A DNA stretch of 64,000 nucleotides. Source: Omphalotus guepiniiformis (lineage: Eukaryota > Basidiomycota > Agaricomycetes > Agaricales > Omphalotaceae). A model generated the notes under the pieces. That model was not told where the DNA came from and ran no database searches. It worked only from the letters and a program-made list of their open reading frames with translations. Positions 24,046 through 35,763 of the stretch are shown in pieces; position 1 is the stretch's first letter; every line of letters starts with the position of its first letter. Made by a program: the position numbers and the translations under genes. The DNA is taken from NCBI GenBank assembly GCA_028554645.1, contig JAQOOI010000062.1, forward strand, positions 806,001 to 870,000. Reading direction: 5' to 3'.

Positions 24046-25923
24046 TCACACAAGTGGAACATCCCCTGAGGTAGTGATGGTAGGAGTAGTCAACGGTGCA
24101 TCTTTCTCATCGCATCTAGACTTTAAAGCGAAATCTCGAGCGACACCTTCTCCAGCAGAGTACAGGATGAGGCCTCTCCAGAACGCCGCGGCGGTGAAAA
24201 CGAAAAGAACAACCCAGACTATGCACTCTAGAATAGTCATGATTAGATGAACGACAAAAAAGCCTGGGATGTTGAGTGTGTCTGCTAGAACGCGTGTTGT
24301 GGAAATCCAGCCAACTGTGGACAACATCTGAAATCAGCCCTAATTTCGGAAATATTGTAAACAGTTGTCCTCACCGTTAGGGAATGTCAGTGCCCAACCT
24401 AAAGACGACCTTTTAACTCCGATTTGTGTTTAGAGACCTTTTGAAGTACTTACATCCAAGAATATCCTTAAGATGCATGTCACGGTGTATCCTGAACCAA
24501 TACGGAAGGAAGCCGAAGAGGAAAAGGAAAACGACTAGACCATAGAGCAGGAGAGCGGCCATAACGCTACCTGCATACCAAACCTTGCCAGCGTCTGCAT
24601 TGAGGAGATTATGGGCGCTCAGGCTACAAATGAGGTCTGATAAGTCGATACTACTGGCATTCGGACCGGTAAAGACCTTACATATCCTCCGCGTGTATCC
24701 CCAGATTGATTAGCGCAAGCGCAGTGAATCCGGGTGGACCGCATACAATGAAGGCTCCATTAGCTTCGCTCCCCGAGGGAAAGCCAGTCTACATTTGAAA
24801 CAGAAAGTATTAGGGAAGATAAAAAAAGTGATCACATTCGGTTTCACCATCGTCATTCGTATAATGTATAAACATATGTAGAAGAATGTCATGAAGAATC
24901 CCAGACCTGAGAGTACGTCAGAGCTGAATGACCGATTCAGAGAGCGAAGCAAAACGCACCTTGGAAGAAGTACCCAATGAATAGAACGCCTACTGCTCGA
25001 TTTTCTTCCGCTGGGATGACTTTCAGAACGTTAAAAGCTATGACTCCGACCAGCATCTATTAGGAAGAAAGTTGATTTATAGAATATCCTTGGCAGTCAA
25101 ATGACGAACCATTGGGAAAATCTGTCGTAAAGCCGCATCATATACATCAGCTATACATACAGAAGGAACAGAATTTGGAACCCACCAAAAACGCGTAAAC
25201 TGGCGTAAAATGAGTCAAACTATGGGGTTTGCTGAACCATATCATCAACATTGGAAGGGAGGTGAGTAACGCAAAGGCGACATAGATCCTAAAATGAGCG
25301 TTTGCTTGAACGCAAATTTCATAGAAGACATGAAGAGAAGTTGTACCAGAAAAGAGCATAAATCAACCCAGGACCGACTTGGCCCGCCGGAACAGCATAA
25401 TTAATGGTTCCGATCACGATCGTGGCAAAAGAGAGGGCCTTATCCAATGTCATATCAACGAATATCCCTCCCTGATTGAACAAATCCGTAGCTTACGGCC
25501 AAAGGGACAAAGGCACCATTGACTGGATCTTGTATGAGTCGCCATGCGCGCTTAGGAAACACTAGTCAGGACCGATTCAGTAGGCTATACTTGAGTTATA
25601 GGTTCAAGCTTACTAATTGCTTGTAAACCTAGCATCGTAAGGTTCAAAACAAAAAGACTGATGTTCAGGTAGAAAAGAACCTTTTCTACGGTTGTCAAAG
25701 CCGAGGGATGCCACTTGATATCATGCAGAGTCACGTAGACAGCGCCGGTACCCATATCGATTGAAAACTACGAGAGCGCATATACTTCGTAAATGGTTTG
25801 ACACAGTCTGGCAAAGAGATAAGTACTCACCGCTTGCCAGGACCAACCATGAATCCGTCGTGCGAGCGTCTTTACCCGAGATTCAGCAGACAAGTTCAAG
25901 GAATTCCTTGAAATTGAATACAT
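24046..25923 (-). CDS. TDT-family (Mae1/Ssu1/SLAC1-like) anion or dicarboxylate transporter
   Basis: Plasma-membrane transporter of the tellurite-resistance/dicarboxylate family, which includes Mae1 (malate uptake), Ssu1 (sulfite efflux) and plant SLAC1. About nine short exons encode some ten hydrophobic helices. They start with RRIHGWSWQA joined to FSIDMGTGAVYVTLHDIKWH (the family GTG element near 25750), then VLFYLNISLFVLNLTMLGLQ, LSFATIVIGTINYAVPAGQV near 25400, ALLTSLPMLMIWFSKP near 25230, GVIAFNVLKVIPAEENRAVG near 25010 and SGSEANGAFIVCGPPGFTAL near 24750. It ends LTTPTITTSGDVPLV. ATG 25923 lies about 45 bases from a TATA-like element. I cannot choose between malate, sulfite or another anion. 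Confidence 0.85.
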
Positions 25924-26778
25924 GATTTTCTTTCTCTCGTTACAGGCCTGAGGCAGGCTTGAGGGGCTTATATAGTCACTACACACGGTGATTTCTACCT
26001 GGACTCGAAGTCCAGACTCAGACCTCCGGCCCGAGCCAACTCATCCAAAGCCGGGGACTGCCTGATAATACACAGACCCCGGTGGCCGCCAGCGACGAGA
26101 ATGAACATCCAACTACATGAAGCTTCAGTGACAAGGGGCAATGTGCCCTCGACTACACAGCTCGCCGCCTAGCCAGTGAACTCGAAGGTTCGACCGTCGA
26201 TGTGTATACGGTCGGGCAGGGGTCATTGTCTCTGTGCGAGGTAACGGAGACCGTAACACGGCACAGGTCCCCGCAATATGGCATCTTCCAGAACCCGAAT
26301 TCTGAATACCCTGACTTGCCGCCTCGCTGCCCAGATCCATTCAACGTGTAGAAGACATGGCGTAGCAAGGCCATGCAATACAGCAGGATGCTGAGGGCAA
26401 ATTCGAGGATTGGAAACAGAGTTGGCGTCTCGTTTGAATCTCGACGCCTTTCAAGTTATTGTGAGAAGAAATCGGGCAAAACGTCAGCAATTGATGGACA
26501 ACTTTACGCAAGACGCACTGACAAGACAAAGATCTGATCACTTAGGTAGGTATGATCAGGGTAGAGCAAAGATACGTGGAGTCTGGTGAACGACCGGGGC
26601 CATTTTTCACAAATTTTGGTACGTATATATACTGTAAGTAGGTAATTGCAAGGTAATCTTCTCTTTGTTGACTCCAGTCATCGTTACCAAATACACCTAA
26701 ATAATCCTTGCAAATACATACGACAGACCCGACGCGTTTAAACCAAAACCAAACAGCAACAACGACACTTACTCGACA
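25924..26778. other. Divergent promoter region
   Basis: About 850 bases between two divergent genes. A TATA-like element on the minus strand (TATATAAG, 25968-25975) serves the transporter. Another on the plus strand (GTATATATACT, 26623-26633) lies about 150 bases before the HMG gene. Minus-strand open frames near 26125-26541 show no family motif and are not called. Confidence 0.5.
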
Positions 26779-27924
26779 ATGTTTTCTGCCTTCGCTGCCC
26801 GTGTGGCCTCGCGGTCAGTGCTTAGACTTTCCAGTGCAACTTCTGGGTTGCTCTTACGCCCAGCAGTACTGTCTCGCGCGAGCTTATCTTCTCCCGCGCG
26901 TACCTTCCTGACAACCATCCGCGTCGAGTCTCCTGCAGCGACGAAAAAGACTCCAGCGAAGGCAAGCGCAACTAAGAAACCGGTGAAGAAACCGGTGAAG
27001 AAGCCCGCGAAAAAGCCCGTGAAGAAAGCGAAGAAAGTAGTGAAGAAACCCGCGGCCAAGCGCGTTGCTAAGCCCGTTAAACGTACCTGTACGATGTTTT
27101 TGTTGCTCTTATTCTTATTCTGCTTTGGGCTGACGCTGATTGGACACGTTCAGATGACCGTGCGTTGATGAAACCTCCCAAACGCCCCAAGACTGGTTAC
27201 ATGCTCTTCGTGGTGGAGAACAAATCCGACAGTGTCCATGACCTGGCTGCCTCTCGGGAACATATAAAAGAGGTGGCAGGAAAGTGGAGGGAGCTCTCTG
27301 ACAGTGAAAAACAGGTCTGTCACTAACTTTTTCTTACACCGCGTTCAGATCCGTGTTCTAATTTTTTTTTCAACCCTCTCACTTTCAACCCTCCCTTCAC
27401 CCTTGTCTTTTGACTCGCGTTGTCGTGGGTCATGCAATAGGCTTATGAAAATCGATATCAGGAAGCACTAATTCAATACCGCCAAGAATACCAGAACTGG
27501 TTTAAGAGCCTCCCACCTGGTTATATGAAAGAGATCAACAGGAGGAGGATGGCAAAGGGCCGATCCAGGTTGCGCAGGCCTTCGTTAGATGCCAAAAGAC
27601 CAAAAAGTGCTTGGATCTAGTTGAGTCTTTTTCGCTGGTATTCTATTTCAGGGATAATTGCTAGTTCATTAACTATTCTTACTATGCGTAGCTTCCTGTC
27701 GGATTATCGCCAGACACACAAAGATATTCAACATGCTAGGCTCACTGACTTTGCTAAAAATGCTTCCACCGAATGGAAGGGCTTGTCGGATCAAGAGAAG
27801 GAGGTTCGTGTGGTATTTTCTTTTTTTTTAATGCACGTTAACTCGATGTATTCTGGTCGCATAGAGATTCCATAAGCTAGCCCGTGAAGAGCGCGAGGAG
27901 TGGGTCAAGGCGCGTTCGGAGTAA
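26779..27924 (+). CDS. Mitochondrial tandem HMG-box protein (Abf2/TFAM-like)
   Basis: Likely mitochondrial DNA-packaging protein. The N-terminus MFSAFAARVASRSVLRLSSA, with further Arg and Ser and no acidic residue, is a typical presequence. It is followed by a Lys/Pro-rich basic segment of about 40 residues (repeats of KKPVKKPAKKP). Five exons fit in frame: 26779-27082, 27154-27314, 27441-27619, 27692-27803 and 27877-27924. HMG box 1 runs from PPKRPKTGYMLFVVENKSD to EYQNWFKSLP. Box 2 starts DAKRPKSAWIYFLSDYRQTH, formed by the intron 27620-27691, and runs to the end LAREEREEWVKARSE. Box 2 ends just after its third helix, so there is no C-terminal tail. Function is inferred from the two-box layout and the presequence. 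Confidence 0.85.
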
Positions 27925-28323
27925 ATGCCACCTATGTGTCGTGAATTTGCCGAAGGCGAAGAGAGGGGAGAAAATGACCAAGAAGAAATTGGGATACTTG
28001 CATATTCGACTTTCGTTCCATCCTTCCATATTCCCAAATCCCCACTTTCTTATAGTTCATGCCTTTAGCGGATGTCTGTTTGGTTGATAACTTTTATTCT
28101 TCATAAATGGCCGGGTGTCCGAGTTTCCTTTTTTACTTCTTCACTTCGAGTCCAGATATAATGGTGCAATATATCATTATGGATTCTACGTAGTATTTTA
28201 CGACCCTTATACACTTTACAGGCTTAACGATTGAAGATTATTATTACATATTTGACATCTCCAATAAACTACTTCTCTCGTATAATGTAGCTGGAAACTG
28301 AGTATTAGTTTACCACAAGCAAA
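27925..28323. other. Intergenic region between convergent genes
   Basis: AT-rich spacer with probable 3' UTRs of the HMG-box gene (+) and the APH-like gene (-). No coding motif is seen. Confidence 0.5.
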
Positions 28324-29566
28324 TCAAAAGCATGGAGCATCCTTCAAGGCTTCCGAACACTGTTTAAGCGTTTCGACTGCCCAAGTCTTCTGGTCTCCAT
28401 CAGTACCAGCACCACTCTTTTCTCCTTCACCGCCACGCTCAAACAACACGACGAGCGCCAAGAACACGCTATACCACAATCTCTTTGTCCTCTGTCTCGG
28501 AAAGACGACCAGCGGTTCACCTCCGCTGCCTTCATACCCTGCCCTCATCGCTTCACCAAGCTTGCAGCTACCGCTCTTCCAGGGCGGCGAGGGGAGGAAA
28601 AATGATTCAAGGAGCGGGTCGCCCCAAAGTGCGTGAGCAAGGTCAGGAAGGATCGCAGCTATAGTGGGCAAGTCCGATCCGGACTCAGAGGAAGGTGAAG
28701 GCCGAGTGATGTAGATATCATAGGATGATCCTGTAAACCAGATAAGAGACGGTACTTGTACGTCGTCGAACAAGAAAAAGGCAATAGCACGACATAGACA
28801 CCGTCTAAGGTCTTCATATGGGATCTCAGCGGCTTGTAACTGCGGAACGGAGGAAGGAAAAGACTCTGCTAGAGAGAGTAGTGGTTCGAGGAGAGAAACG
28901 AATGTTTCTTGCCAGCTATAAGACGAATCTGTCTGCGGGGATGAAGAGGCCGAATCACCGGAAGGTCTACCATACCAATCGTTTTGAACCCCCTGGTGTA
29001 GTTGACCTAGCAGTTGCCCAAGTTGGAGATCGACAAACGCATCCTGTTGTTGGTTAAGCAGACCTTCGGAGCGCGCACGCGCCAGTGAGATGATTTCTGA
29101 TGACTTTATTGGCTGGGGTGGGGTGAGAAGGTACGGGTAGGCTATAATTGACAGTGTCGTGTCGAGAATTGGGGGAGCGATTGGAATTGAGGTTTGAGAT
29201 TGTATGAGCTTGATAAGGTGTGCGAAGACTTGGAGACTGTTAGGTGGATACGGCGCGGAGTCAGAGGATTGTCCTGGGCTGCTTGTTTCAGGAATGGTCA
29301 GAGTTATGAAGGACGTATGTGTGGGTGGCACAGAGGACGAGGAAGATGATAGATCTATAAGGTATGTCCTGTTGTTCCGAGTATAGCTTCAAAACGTGAA
29401 AAACTTTTTAGTTACGAAGATTGGAAATGGTATTGAAGGGCTGAACAGTTTCTCACCTGAAATATTCGTGTGTTTCAATCTCTGATATGCTCACGACGTG
29501 CGAGGACGAGGAGTCAGAGAATGCCTTTGACACGACTCTCTGAGCTTCTTCGAGAGATAGAGACAT
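28324..29566 (-). CDS. APH-like (aminoglycoside phosphotransferase fold) protein
   Basis: Two exons, 29457-29566 and 28324-29385, joined by a 71-base intron give one continuous frame: MSLSLEEAQRVVSKAFSDSS then FSYTRNNRTYLIDLSSSSSS. The protein resembles fungal members of the phosphotransferase/fructosamine-kinase (APH) fold. The block DLQLGQLLGQLHQGVQNDWY near 28990-29040 is the strongest hint, followed by YSWQETFVSLLEPLLSLAES and an acidic FFLFDDVQVPSLIWFTGSSY near 28745. I could not see a clear HxDxxxxN catalytic loop, so kinase activity is doubtful and the family call is tentative. The long Ser-rich linkers are typical of fungal versions. ATG 29566 is the first in-frame ATG with a suitable exon. 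Confidence 0.6.
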
Positions 29567-30001
29567 TATTCGAATCTGCTATTATTTTTTCCGCATTAGA
29601 TTTATACCTTCGCTCAAGGTTATGAAGTTTTCGCGTCGCATACGTACTTATAATTACTTTGGAGGAAGGAAAGAAGATCAACGACAGTGATAAAGCACAA
29701 TTCGATCGATCAAGCAGGTATCTTATCTTATCATCAGTCACTACATACGACAGTTCCTCTAGTCCTGTAGAGGAATGTGAAGGGTATATAGTACAACAAC
29801 GACAGTAAGTTGGAAGAAACTATACAACCGCACCCGAAAACCAAACAAACAAATGGGTATCATCCAGCACCATAGAAAACGTGCATCCCAGTGACCGTCT
29901 CTCAAGCTTCTCCAACATCACTTCCCCGTCGCCCTTCCACTATCCCTAGCCGGGAACCAGCCACCGATAGCCAACCCTCCTGAAACAACCACGAAACCAA
30001 C
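29567..30001. other. Intergenic spacer
   Basis: Upstream region of the APH-like gene and 3' flank of the membrane-protein gene, both on the minus strand. No gene is seen. A TATA-like GGTATATAGT occurs near 29782 on the plus strand. Confidence 0.45.
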
Positions 30002-30963
30002 CTAAATCTTCCCATACTGCAAAAATTCACTATCCCTTCCATAGCTAACTCCTTGCATCCCACTACGGATGCTAGGCGAATAACGCGAAAGGGGCATCTG
30101 AAGAATATGTTGGTTCCCTCTTGCTTTTTGGGTTATAGTATACCGGAGAGTGATGAGTGCCGTGAAGAAGACTGCGCGTTGAGGTGGTTAGTACGAGTCG
30201 GTAGTAGGTATGGGTAACTCAATGAGACGTACAGAACAACCATTCGATCCAGACGAATGCTTTGAGTGCTTGTAGATCTTGACACCATGTCTTTACGTCG
30301 CTGAAACCTGTTCGAGGTATAAATACTTTGTCAAATACATCAAGGGTAGCTGACTACGAACCGGCGGGTATTGAGCTACATGACATTGGGACGTGTCTCC
30401 ATCGAGACGTAGAAAAGGCATTGAATCCTTCGAGTTCACCATGATGAGTATTGACTGCGAGGAAACAAATAGCAAAATCAACACCCTACCCAACCAAAAC
30501 ATAGCCAAAACGGCAAAAATCCCAATTTCAAACTGAGGCCGACCGGTATAAGAGTTTGAGATGGCGAAATCAAGGGTGAGCCTGTATGTATGTATCCGCT
30601 AAAGTCAGTAACAGTCGTTGGCGAGGGAAAAGGGGAGGAGGATTATACTTACATGATAGTAAGAATAGCCAAACTAACGATTGACAACGCGAATGGGAAC
30701 ATGTCCGCTACGACTGTAAAGGATGTCGATATGAATAATATCAGAATGTGACGGTAAGTACTATGTCCGGGTTGTATGACACGTACAGAAGAACTCTTGA
30801 AACATGTTGACACGCGCGGAGAGGGCCAGGACGAGAATATTGATCACATAGAGCGTAACTGTGTTTAGATTGCAATACCATTAGCATATCATGTTACTGG
30901 GGTTTTGAACAACGTAAGATGAGCAGCAACCTTCTTCTTGCCTACTTCGGAGAACCTCGCCAT
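30002..30963 (-). CDS. Four-helix MARVEL-like membrane protein
   Basis: Small multi-exon gene of a family that I recognise as widespread in mushroom-forming fungi and of unknown function. The start MARFSEVGKKK lies on a short first exon at 30963. After splicing it continues VTLYVINILVLALSARVNMF and QEFFYVADMFPFALSIVSLA, then RPQFEIGIFAVLAMFWLG near 30510, QDLQALKAFVWIEW near 30230, VFFTALITLRYTITQKARGN near 30140 and a polar tail MPLSRYSPSIRSGMQGVSYG ending LQYGKI. Four hydrophobic segments and cytosolic ends suggest a MARVEL-like topology. The stop is TAG at 30002-30004. An alternative or extra exon near 30400 is possible because exon borders around 30330-30470 are uncertain. Confidence 0.75.
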
Positions 30964-31357
30964 CTTTGAGACCTCGATATCAAAACGAGTGGGAAAAGTG
31001 TTATGTATGCAGGTGAATTGATAACCAAGGATTGAAGAATAAAATGAACGTGAACGTGAAGGAGAAAGAGAAAGAGAAAGAACAGGTGAAGCTGGAGAAG
31101 GAAGAAATCAAAATTGGATGAGGCTTGAGCGCTCCTGAGCGTTCGCCGTTGAGCCTTGTGAACACCATCTTGATCTGACCGGTACCAAGGCGACGAATGT
31201 CAGATTGTAATAAAAGCCCACCGAGTATATTCCAGCTTCGTGCTTAGGTCGTTGACGGTCTCTATCACTTCACAAGAGCGATGAATTAGAGTTCAGAATA
31301 CAATGAAGGAGGCCCCGAAGTAGCCGTACTATTAGAGGGACTATACGATTATCTAAT
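30964..31357. other. Upstream region with a GAGAAA simple repeat
   Basis: Promoter and leader of the membrane-protein gene (minus). It contains a purine-rich simple repeat of GAGAAA-type units at about 31061-31082, which on the gene's own strand is a TTTCTC pyrimidine tract, common in fungal leaders. The left part near 31300-31357 is the 3' flank of the next gene. Confidence 0.5.
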
Positions 31358-32952
31358 CTACCAACCAAGCTCCTTGTTCGCCATCGCTACCCCCTGCACT
31401 CTCGCCGTTATCTTCTGGAATGCAATATCCCTTGCAAAATCTGGACTTCCATGTTTAGGTTTCTCATCCAAACTGAATGGACTAAATCCACAATCATCGG
31501 TAGCTCCTAGCTGATCTATTGGTATACACTTGCTTGCCTCCAAGATACTCTCACAAATTTCTTCGGCCGTTTCTACCTTTGGATTGAGCGGGTCGATCAC
31601 CCCGATGAAGGCGACTTGTTTAACCCCATTCGCGTCTCGTCGAATGTTTTCACCTATTTCTTTATAGACATTTAAGCGGTTTCGTTCGGAGGCTAGCTGG
31701 ATGAGGAAGTAGCCTGCATTCATTTGGAATAGTGAAGGGAGAAGCGCGTGGTAGGGTACATCGGAGGAATGGACCGAATCGCAGTCTCCTCCTGGACATG
31801 TGTGGATACCTATATTGGCGCGTTCGGCAGCTGTGAAACGATCAAGGACTCTAGGTGTGCAATGAACAATTTTGCTTAGACTCAAGATAACAGCAAAGCG
31901 TACCTGTTATTCAGCTTGATAAAGGTCTCAAGAAGATTTGCGCCAGTCCAGGGGTTGTTGGAATCGTTTTTACATGCCAGGCGACCTGTCAACTCTATTA
32001 GTACTCTCTGTTGCGGTTACGACAGTCCAATCAACAAACCTTCAGTAAAGTCCATCGAAACTCTTTTCGCTCCTGCTTCAAAGCAACCTCGAATATCCTT
32101 CTCGCACTGAAGCGACTCACGTATCAGACAGCCGGCTCACTCTTAACGCTGCTAACTGTCGGCTCCTCACCTCATTCACCAAATCCTCAACAAACTCTTC
32201 CCTAGAGTATCCCTCAACTGTCCCGTTTAACGGATATAACAGGTACAACATGCTCGGGGCGATGACGGCTTGTTTCATGGGGAATCCTTGACTGAATTTC
32301 GCGGACATCTTGAAGTTCTCCCAAGCATACGTCTTGTACCTATACGTTCCAACCTCGTCATTTCATTGACTTCGTGCATGAAGTACGGGAAAGCGTGCCT
32401 AAACGGTCCCTTTACAATCCGGGGCAACTGACGATGGTGTCCATCTGAGAAAATGGCCTACACGATTCATTTGCTCAGCGTCGAGAAAACCTTTCCACGT
32501 TTTGCAACTCACGAAATACTGTCCATCGGCAGCAAGGTTTTCGCTCATTCCAGTTCCACCTAAGGAGCTACAGAAGTATCAATCAAAGTAACAAGACGCA
32601 CTTTGACATGAAAACACGCTTACTCCACGAGTGGATACGTTGCAAATCTGTACCATCGGGATCAGCATCAACACAATACACTTTCACCGCGACTTACGAA
32701 CTAGCCCTCTGTTCACCATCCGTGATCAAGGCTTGTCCAGTCTGCCGCATCCTGCTTAAGGAATCCTCAGCGGCTTTGTCTTGTGCTTTGACGAGCTCGT
32801 CTTTGGAGATTTTGCCAGCATCGAAATCGCGGTAAGCTTGTCGGAGGTCTAGAAAGGTAATGGTTGTAGGCGTTGTGGTGAAGAAGATAGAGGTCGCGAG
32901 ACATACAGATTGGACGTGGAAGGCTTCCGACGTTTTCAGTTGGGATTGTCAT
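31358..32952 (-). CDS. Cobalamin-independent methionine synthase C-terminal-like methyltransferase
   Basis: Single-barrel relative of the MetE C-terminal domain (the YxjG/UROD-MetE-like group), probably a zinc-dependent methyl transfer enzyme acting on a thiol or selenol. MTIPTENVGSLPRP starts at 32952. Later exons carry AYRDFDAGKISKDELVKAQD, RMRQTGQALITDGEQ, MLYLLYPLNGTVEGYSREEF near 32235, NIGIHTCPGGDCDSVHSSDV near 31790 and DQLGATDDCGFSPFSLDEKP near 31490. The His-x-Cys pair in the HTCPGGD segment and the Cys in DDCGFSP fit the expected zinc ligands. The end ANKELGW is natural. It is about half the size of full MetE, as expected for this group. The methyl donor and acceptor are unknown. 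Confidence 0.85.
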
Positions 32953-33834
32953 TATACTTGGGTCGCGATGTTACGTGTCAAGAGATGAGGTAGCTATTTC
33001 AGAAATAAAGTCTCGTTTAAGTACTTTTAGTCCTCAATGATGATGATCACCAGGTTGGTAGCCTATACGGATGGGGTACGGTAGGGTACGCTCTGGGGTT
33101 ACGTCATGATACTCATCCCGCCCCGGTTGAGCATGTATGCGCGCGTACACCGTCCCCCCGGGACCATGTCCCGTGCCGATTCTAACTAGCTCCCACTCAA
33201 CTTCCCCTAACATCTTCATCCTCTGCTTCGCGGTACGGTACAACATATATGCGCATGTCCTGCAAAGACCTTTTTTCCTCTGAAGAGTCTCCATTGTTAG
33301 TTTTGAGTTTTGTGGGTCCACTGCAAGTGCTACAAGTTTTTGGACCCGGGTGTCCTTACACTTCACAATCAAGCAGACACTAATGTATATGGAGATGATC
33401 ATGATAGAATTTAACCCTTCAAGTTCGCTTTCAAGTGGCTGAAAAATGTAGCGGTACATATACATGAAGCGAAGGGGCTACTTATATACATATTGGATAT
33501 TTACGTCCTACGTCCTAGACGATACGCCAAGGTCAACACGGAAGGTCACAGGTTCATGAAGCGCCGTACGACAGTACATAGGAAAGCGGGATGGCCGTTC
33601 ATGCACATGTACTATGTCGTACAGTGTAAGAGTTGACGTTGAGATTTTGAAATGTTCAAGATTGATTTTGGGGTCACTGGCATGCATACAGTATCCCCAA
33701 AATATCTCGACTTCTCCCTTCGCCGTTGTATGCAGTATGAATCAAGACTATTTCATTGTTTCAATTACACTCAAAAGATAAGTTTGATAATCTTACAACA
33801 ACTTTGCTTTCTTTCCATTTTCTCATGTGACAGC
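32953..33834. other. Intergenic region, possible small gene
   Basis: Between the MetE-like start and the fumarate reductase stop. A minus-strand ATG frame at 33034-33465 encodes 143 residues, with MYMYRYIFQP at the start and QRKKGLCRTCAYMLYRTAKQ in the middle. I recognise no family and its real coding status is unclear. The remainder is AT-rich. Confidence 0.3.
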
Positions 33835-35763
33835 TCACAGCCCTTTGACAGCCTCTCCTCCAGCTATCCTCCCAAACACTACCGCTTCCAACAATGACGA
33901 TCCTCCAAGCCTGTTCTTCCCATGCACCCCTCCAATTGCCTCCCCAGCCGCATACAGTCCAGTAATCGGTGCGCCAGAGGCATCGACGACACGAGCTCGT
34001 GCATCAACTTGGATTCCGCCCATGGTCTGTTAGATCGTTGATATGATAAGTAAAACGCATAACCTGAGACGGCGAGGAAACACATACGTAGTGGACGACG
34101 GGTGTCATCAATGCAACTAGGAGAGGTTCGTCGGGGTTTATATCTGCGTTGTGGAATTGGCCTATGTGGAGTGTGAGTTTCGAGCGAAAGTCAAACGTAT
34201 AGAATAACTACTAACCTTTTCCGTATGGATCGCCTTCCTCCCCCGAGGCGTAACGCTTATGCGCATCAAACGTCTTGCGGATTTTCTCAACAGCGATATT
34301 CATATCTTGAGCCAGCTCATTGATGTTGGCATATTTTTTCATTAATCCTTTCGAAACGTAGAAATCGCCTGTTGAAAGCAACCATGTCAATTATGAGTAG
34401 AGCGGACAAGCGTATAACTTACAATGAGCCTTCAACTCCTCAGCAGCCTTGACTCCAAGCACCAGCCTAACCGGTCCTTTCCCCTGCTTGATAACCTCAC
34501 TCATCTTCTCCGTGACATAATCCCTCTTCTCAACTTCATTGACGAATCTCTCTCCATCTTTAGTGATCAAAAGCCCACCGACACCTCTCAGCGCCTCAGC
34601 TGCAAGGAACTTGGTCTTTGCGTCTGGTTGAGCAGGGTCCACGAAGCCCGTCGGATGAACTTGGATTTGGTCCATGTCAATGAGTATGCCTGGATGAGAG
34701 GCAAGAGAGGTAACGAGTCGGTGGCCGTCGCCTGTGGCATGATCACCGTTTGTAGTTGGGACGGAAATGAGTTCGGGACGATGGGTCGCGATGAACCCTG
34801 AAGGGGAGAAGTCTGCACCGAATCCACTGTAGGCAAGCGTAAGGCGACTAGTTGGGTGAGAGGAGAGTAAAGTTCCTTACCCAGTAGATATAATCACTGA
34901 TCCTTTCAATTCCACTTTCTCTCCTTCTGCAGTTTCATACACTACACCTTCAACTTTCTTCCCTTCGCCATCCTGCAAAAGCTTAACGACTTTCGACCCT
35001 TTGATAATCTTTGCTCTGGAGCTGTCTTTCTCCTCTTCGGCAGTGAGTTTCTTCACAAGAGTCGAGACCATTGCCCAACCAGGTGCACCTCCTTTACCTC
35101 TGTGCGTTCTGGGGATGGAGTGTCCGCCCAGAAGTGAAACAAGGCTCAGGTCGACGTTCATCGTTTGTGTTAGCCATTCAATGGCTCCTGCAGAATTGGA
35201 CGTGAGGGCGGTGATGAGATCTGGGTGTGCGAGGGTCGGGCCGGCTGACTTGATGGTGTCTTCGTAGCTGATGGTCAAGACATTGAGAGGAAGCAATGAG
35301 TTGAATGAAAAGGAGTACATACAATGCTTGTACGGTATCACTTATTTTGAGATTCTTCTGGCTTTCGGTACCTGCGCCGTTGATCCCTGAGCTAGCTTTG
35401 ACAGAGTTGCCTCCGAGTCTGTGAAATCATACCGTGACATAGGTCAATAACTCTTTACAATCATAAGTAGGGAGGCACTAACGAGGGTTTCTTATCAATC
35501 AAGATGACCTTTCCACTGTTCTCAAGAACAGTAAGTGCGGCACTCAGACCCGCCAAACCTCCTCCCACTACAATCACAGGTGCCTCAGACGAAGACGCAG
35601 ATGAAGACATATTCAGAGTCGATTTCCAGTTTAGTATCAAGCTTGGTATCCACTGAGATTGACGTGCGACGGCGATTCGAGAAGTTGATCTTGCAAGTAG
35701 TAATCCGAGAATTGCGATTGAGAGTGGTGCGAAGATATAATAACGAAGTGCTCGAGGGAGCAT
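33835..35763 (-). CDS. Fumarate reductase, Osm1/Frd1 type (FAD-dependent)
   Basis: Soluble FAD enzyme that reduces fumarate to succinate, thought in yeast to reoxidise FADH2 under low oxygen. An N-terminal hydrophobic stretch (YYIFAPLSIAILGLLLA) suggests an ER or mitochondrial intermembrane-space signal anchor. The FAD motif APVIVVGGGLAGLSAALTVL lies near 35560. Later exons carry GGNSVKASSGINGAG near 35400, LLGGHSIPRTHRGKG near 35120, MDQIQVHPTGFVDPAQP near 34650, GGLLITKDGERFVNEVEKRD near 34540, HYTMGGIQVDARARV across an intron near 34025-34095 and LYAAGEAIGGVHGKNRLGGS near 33930. The end GGEAVKGL matches the family. All substrate-binding segments are present and the exons join in frame. Confidence 0.92.

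Noticed and set aside
28344..29057. Alternative-frame ORFs inside the APH-like gene
   Set aside because: The two-exon minus-strand frame explains the region and begins at a well-placed ATG; the others are shadows.
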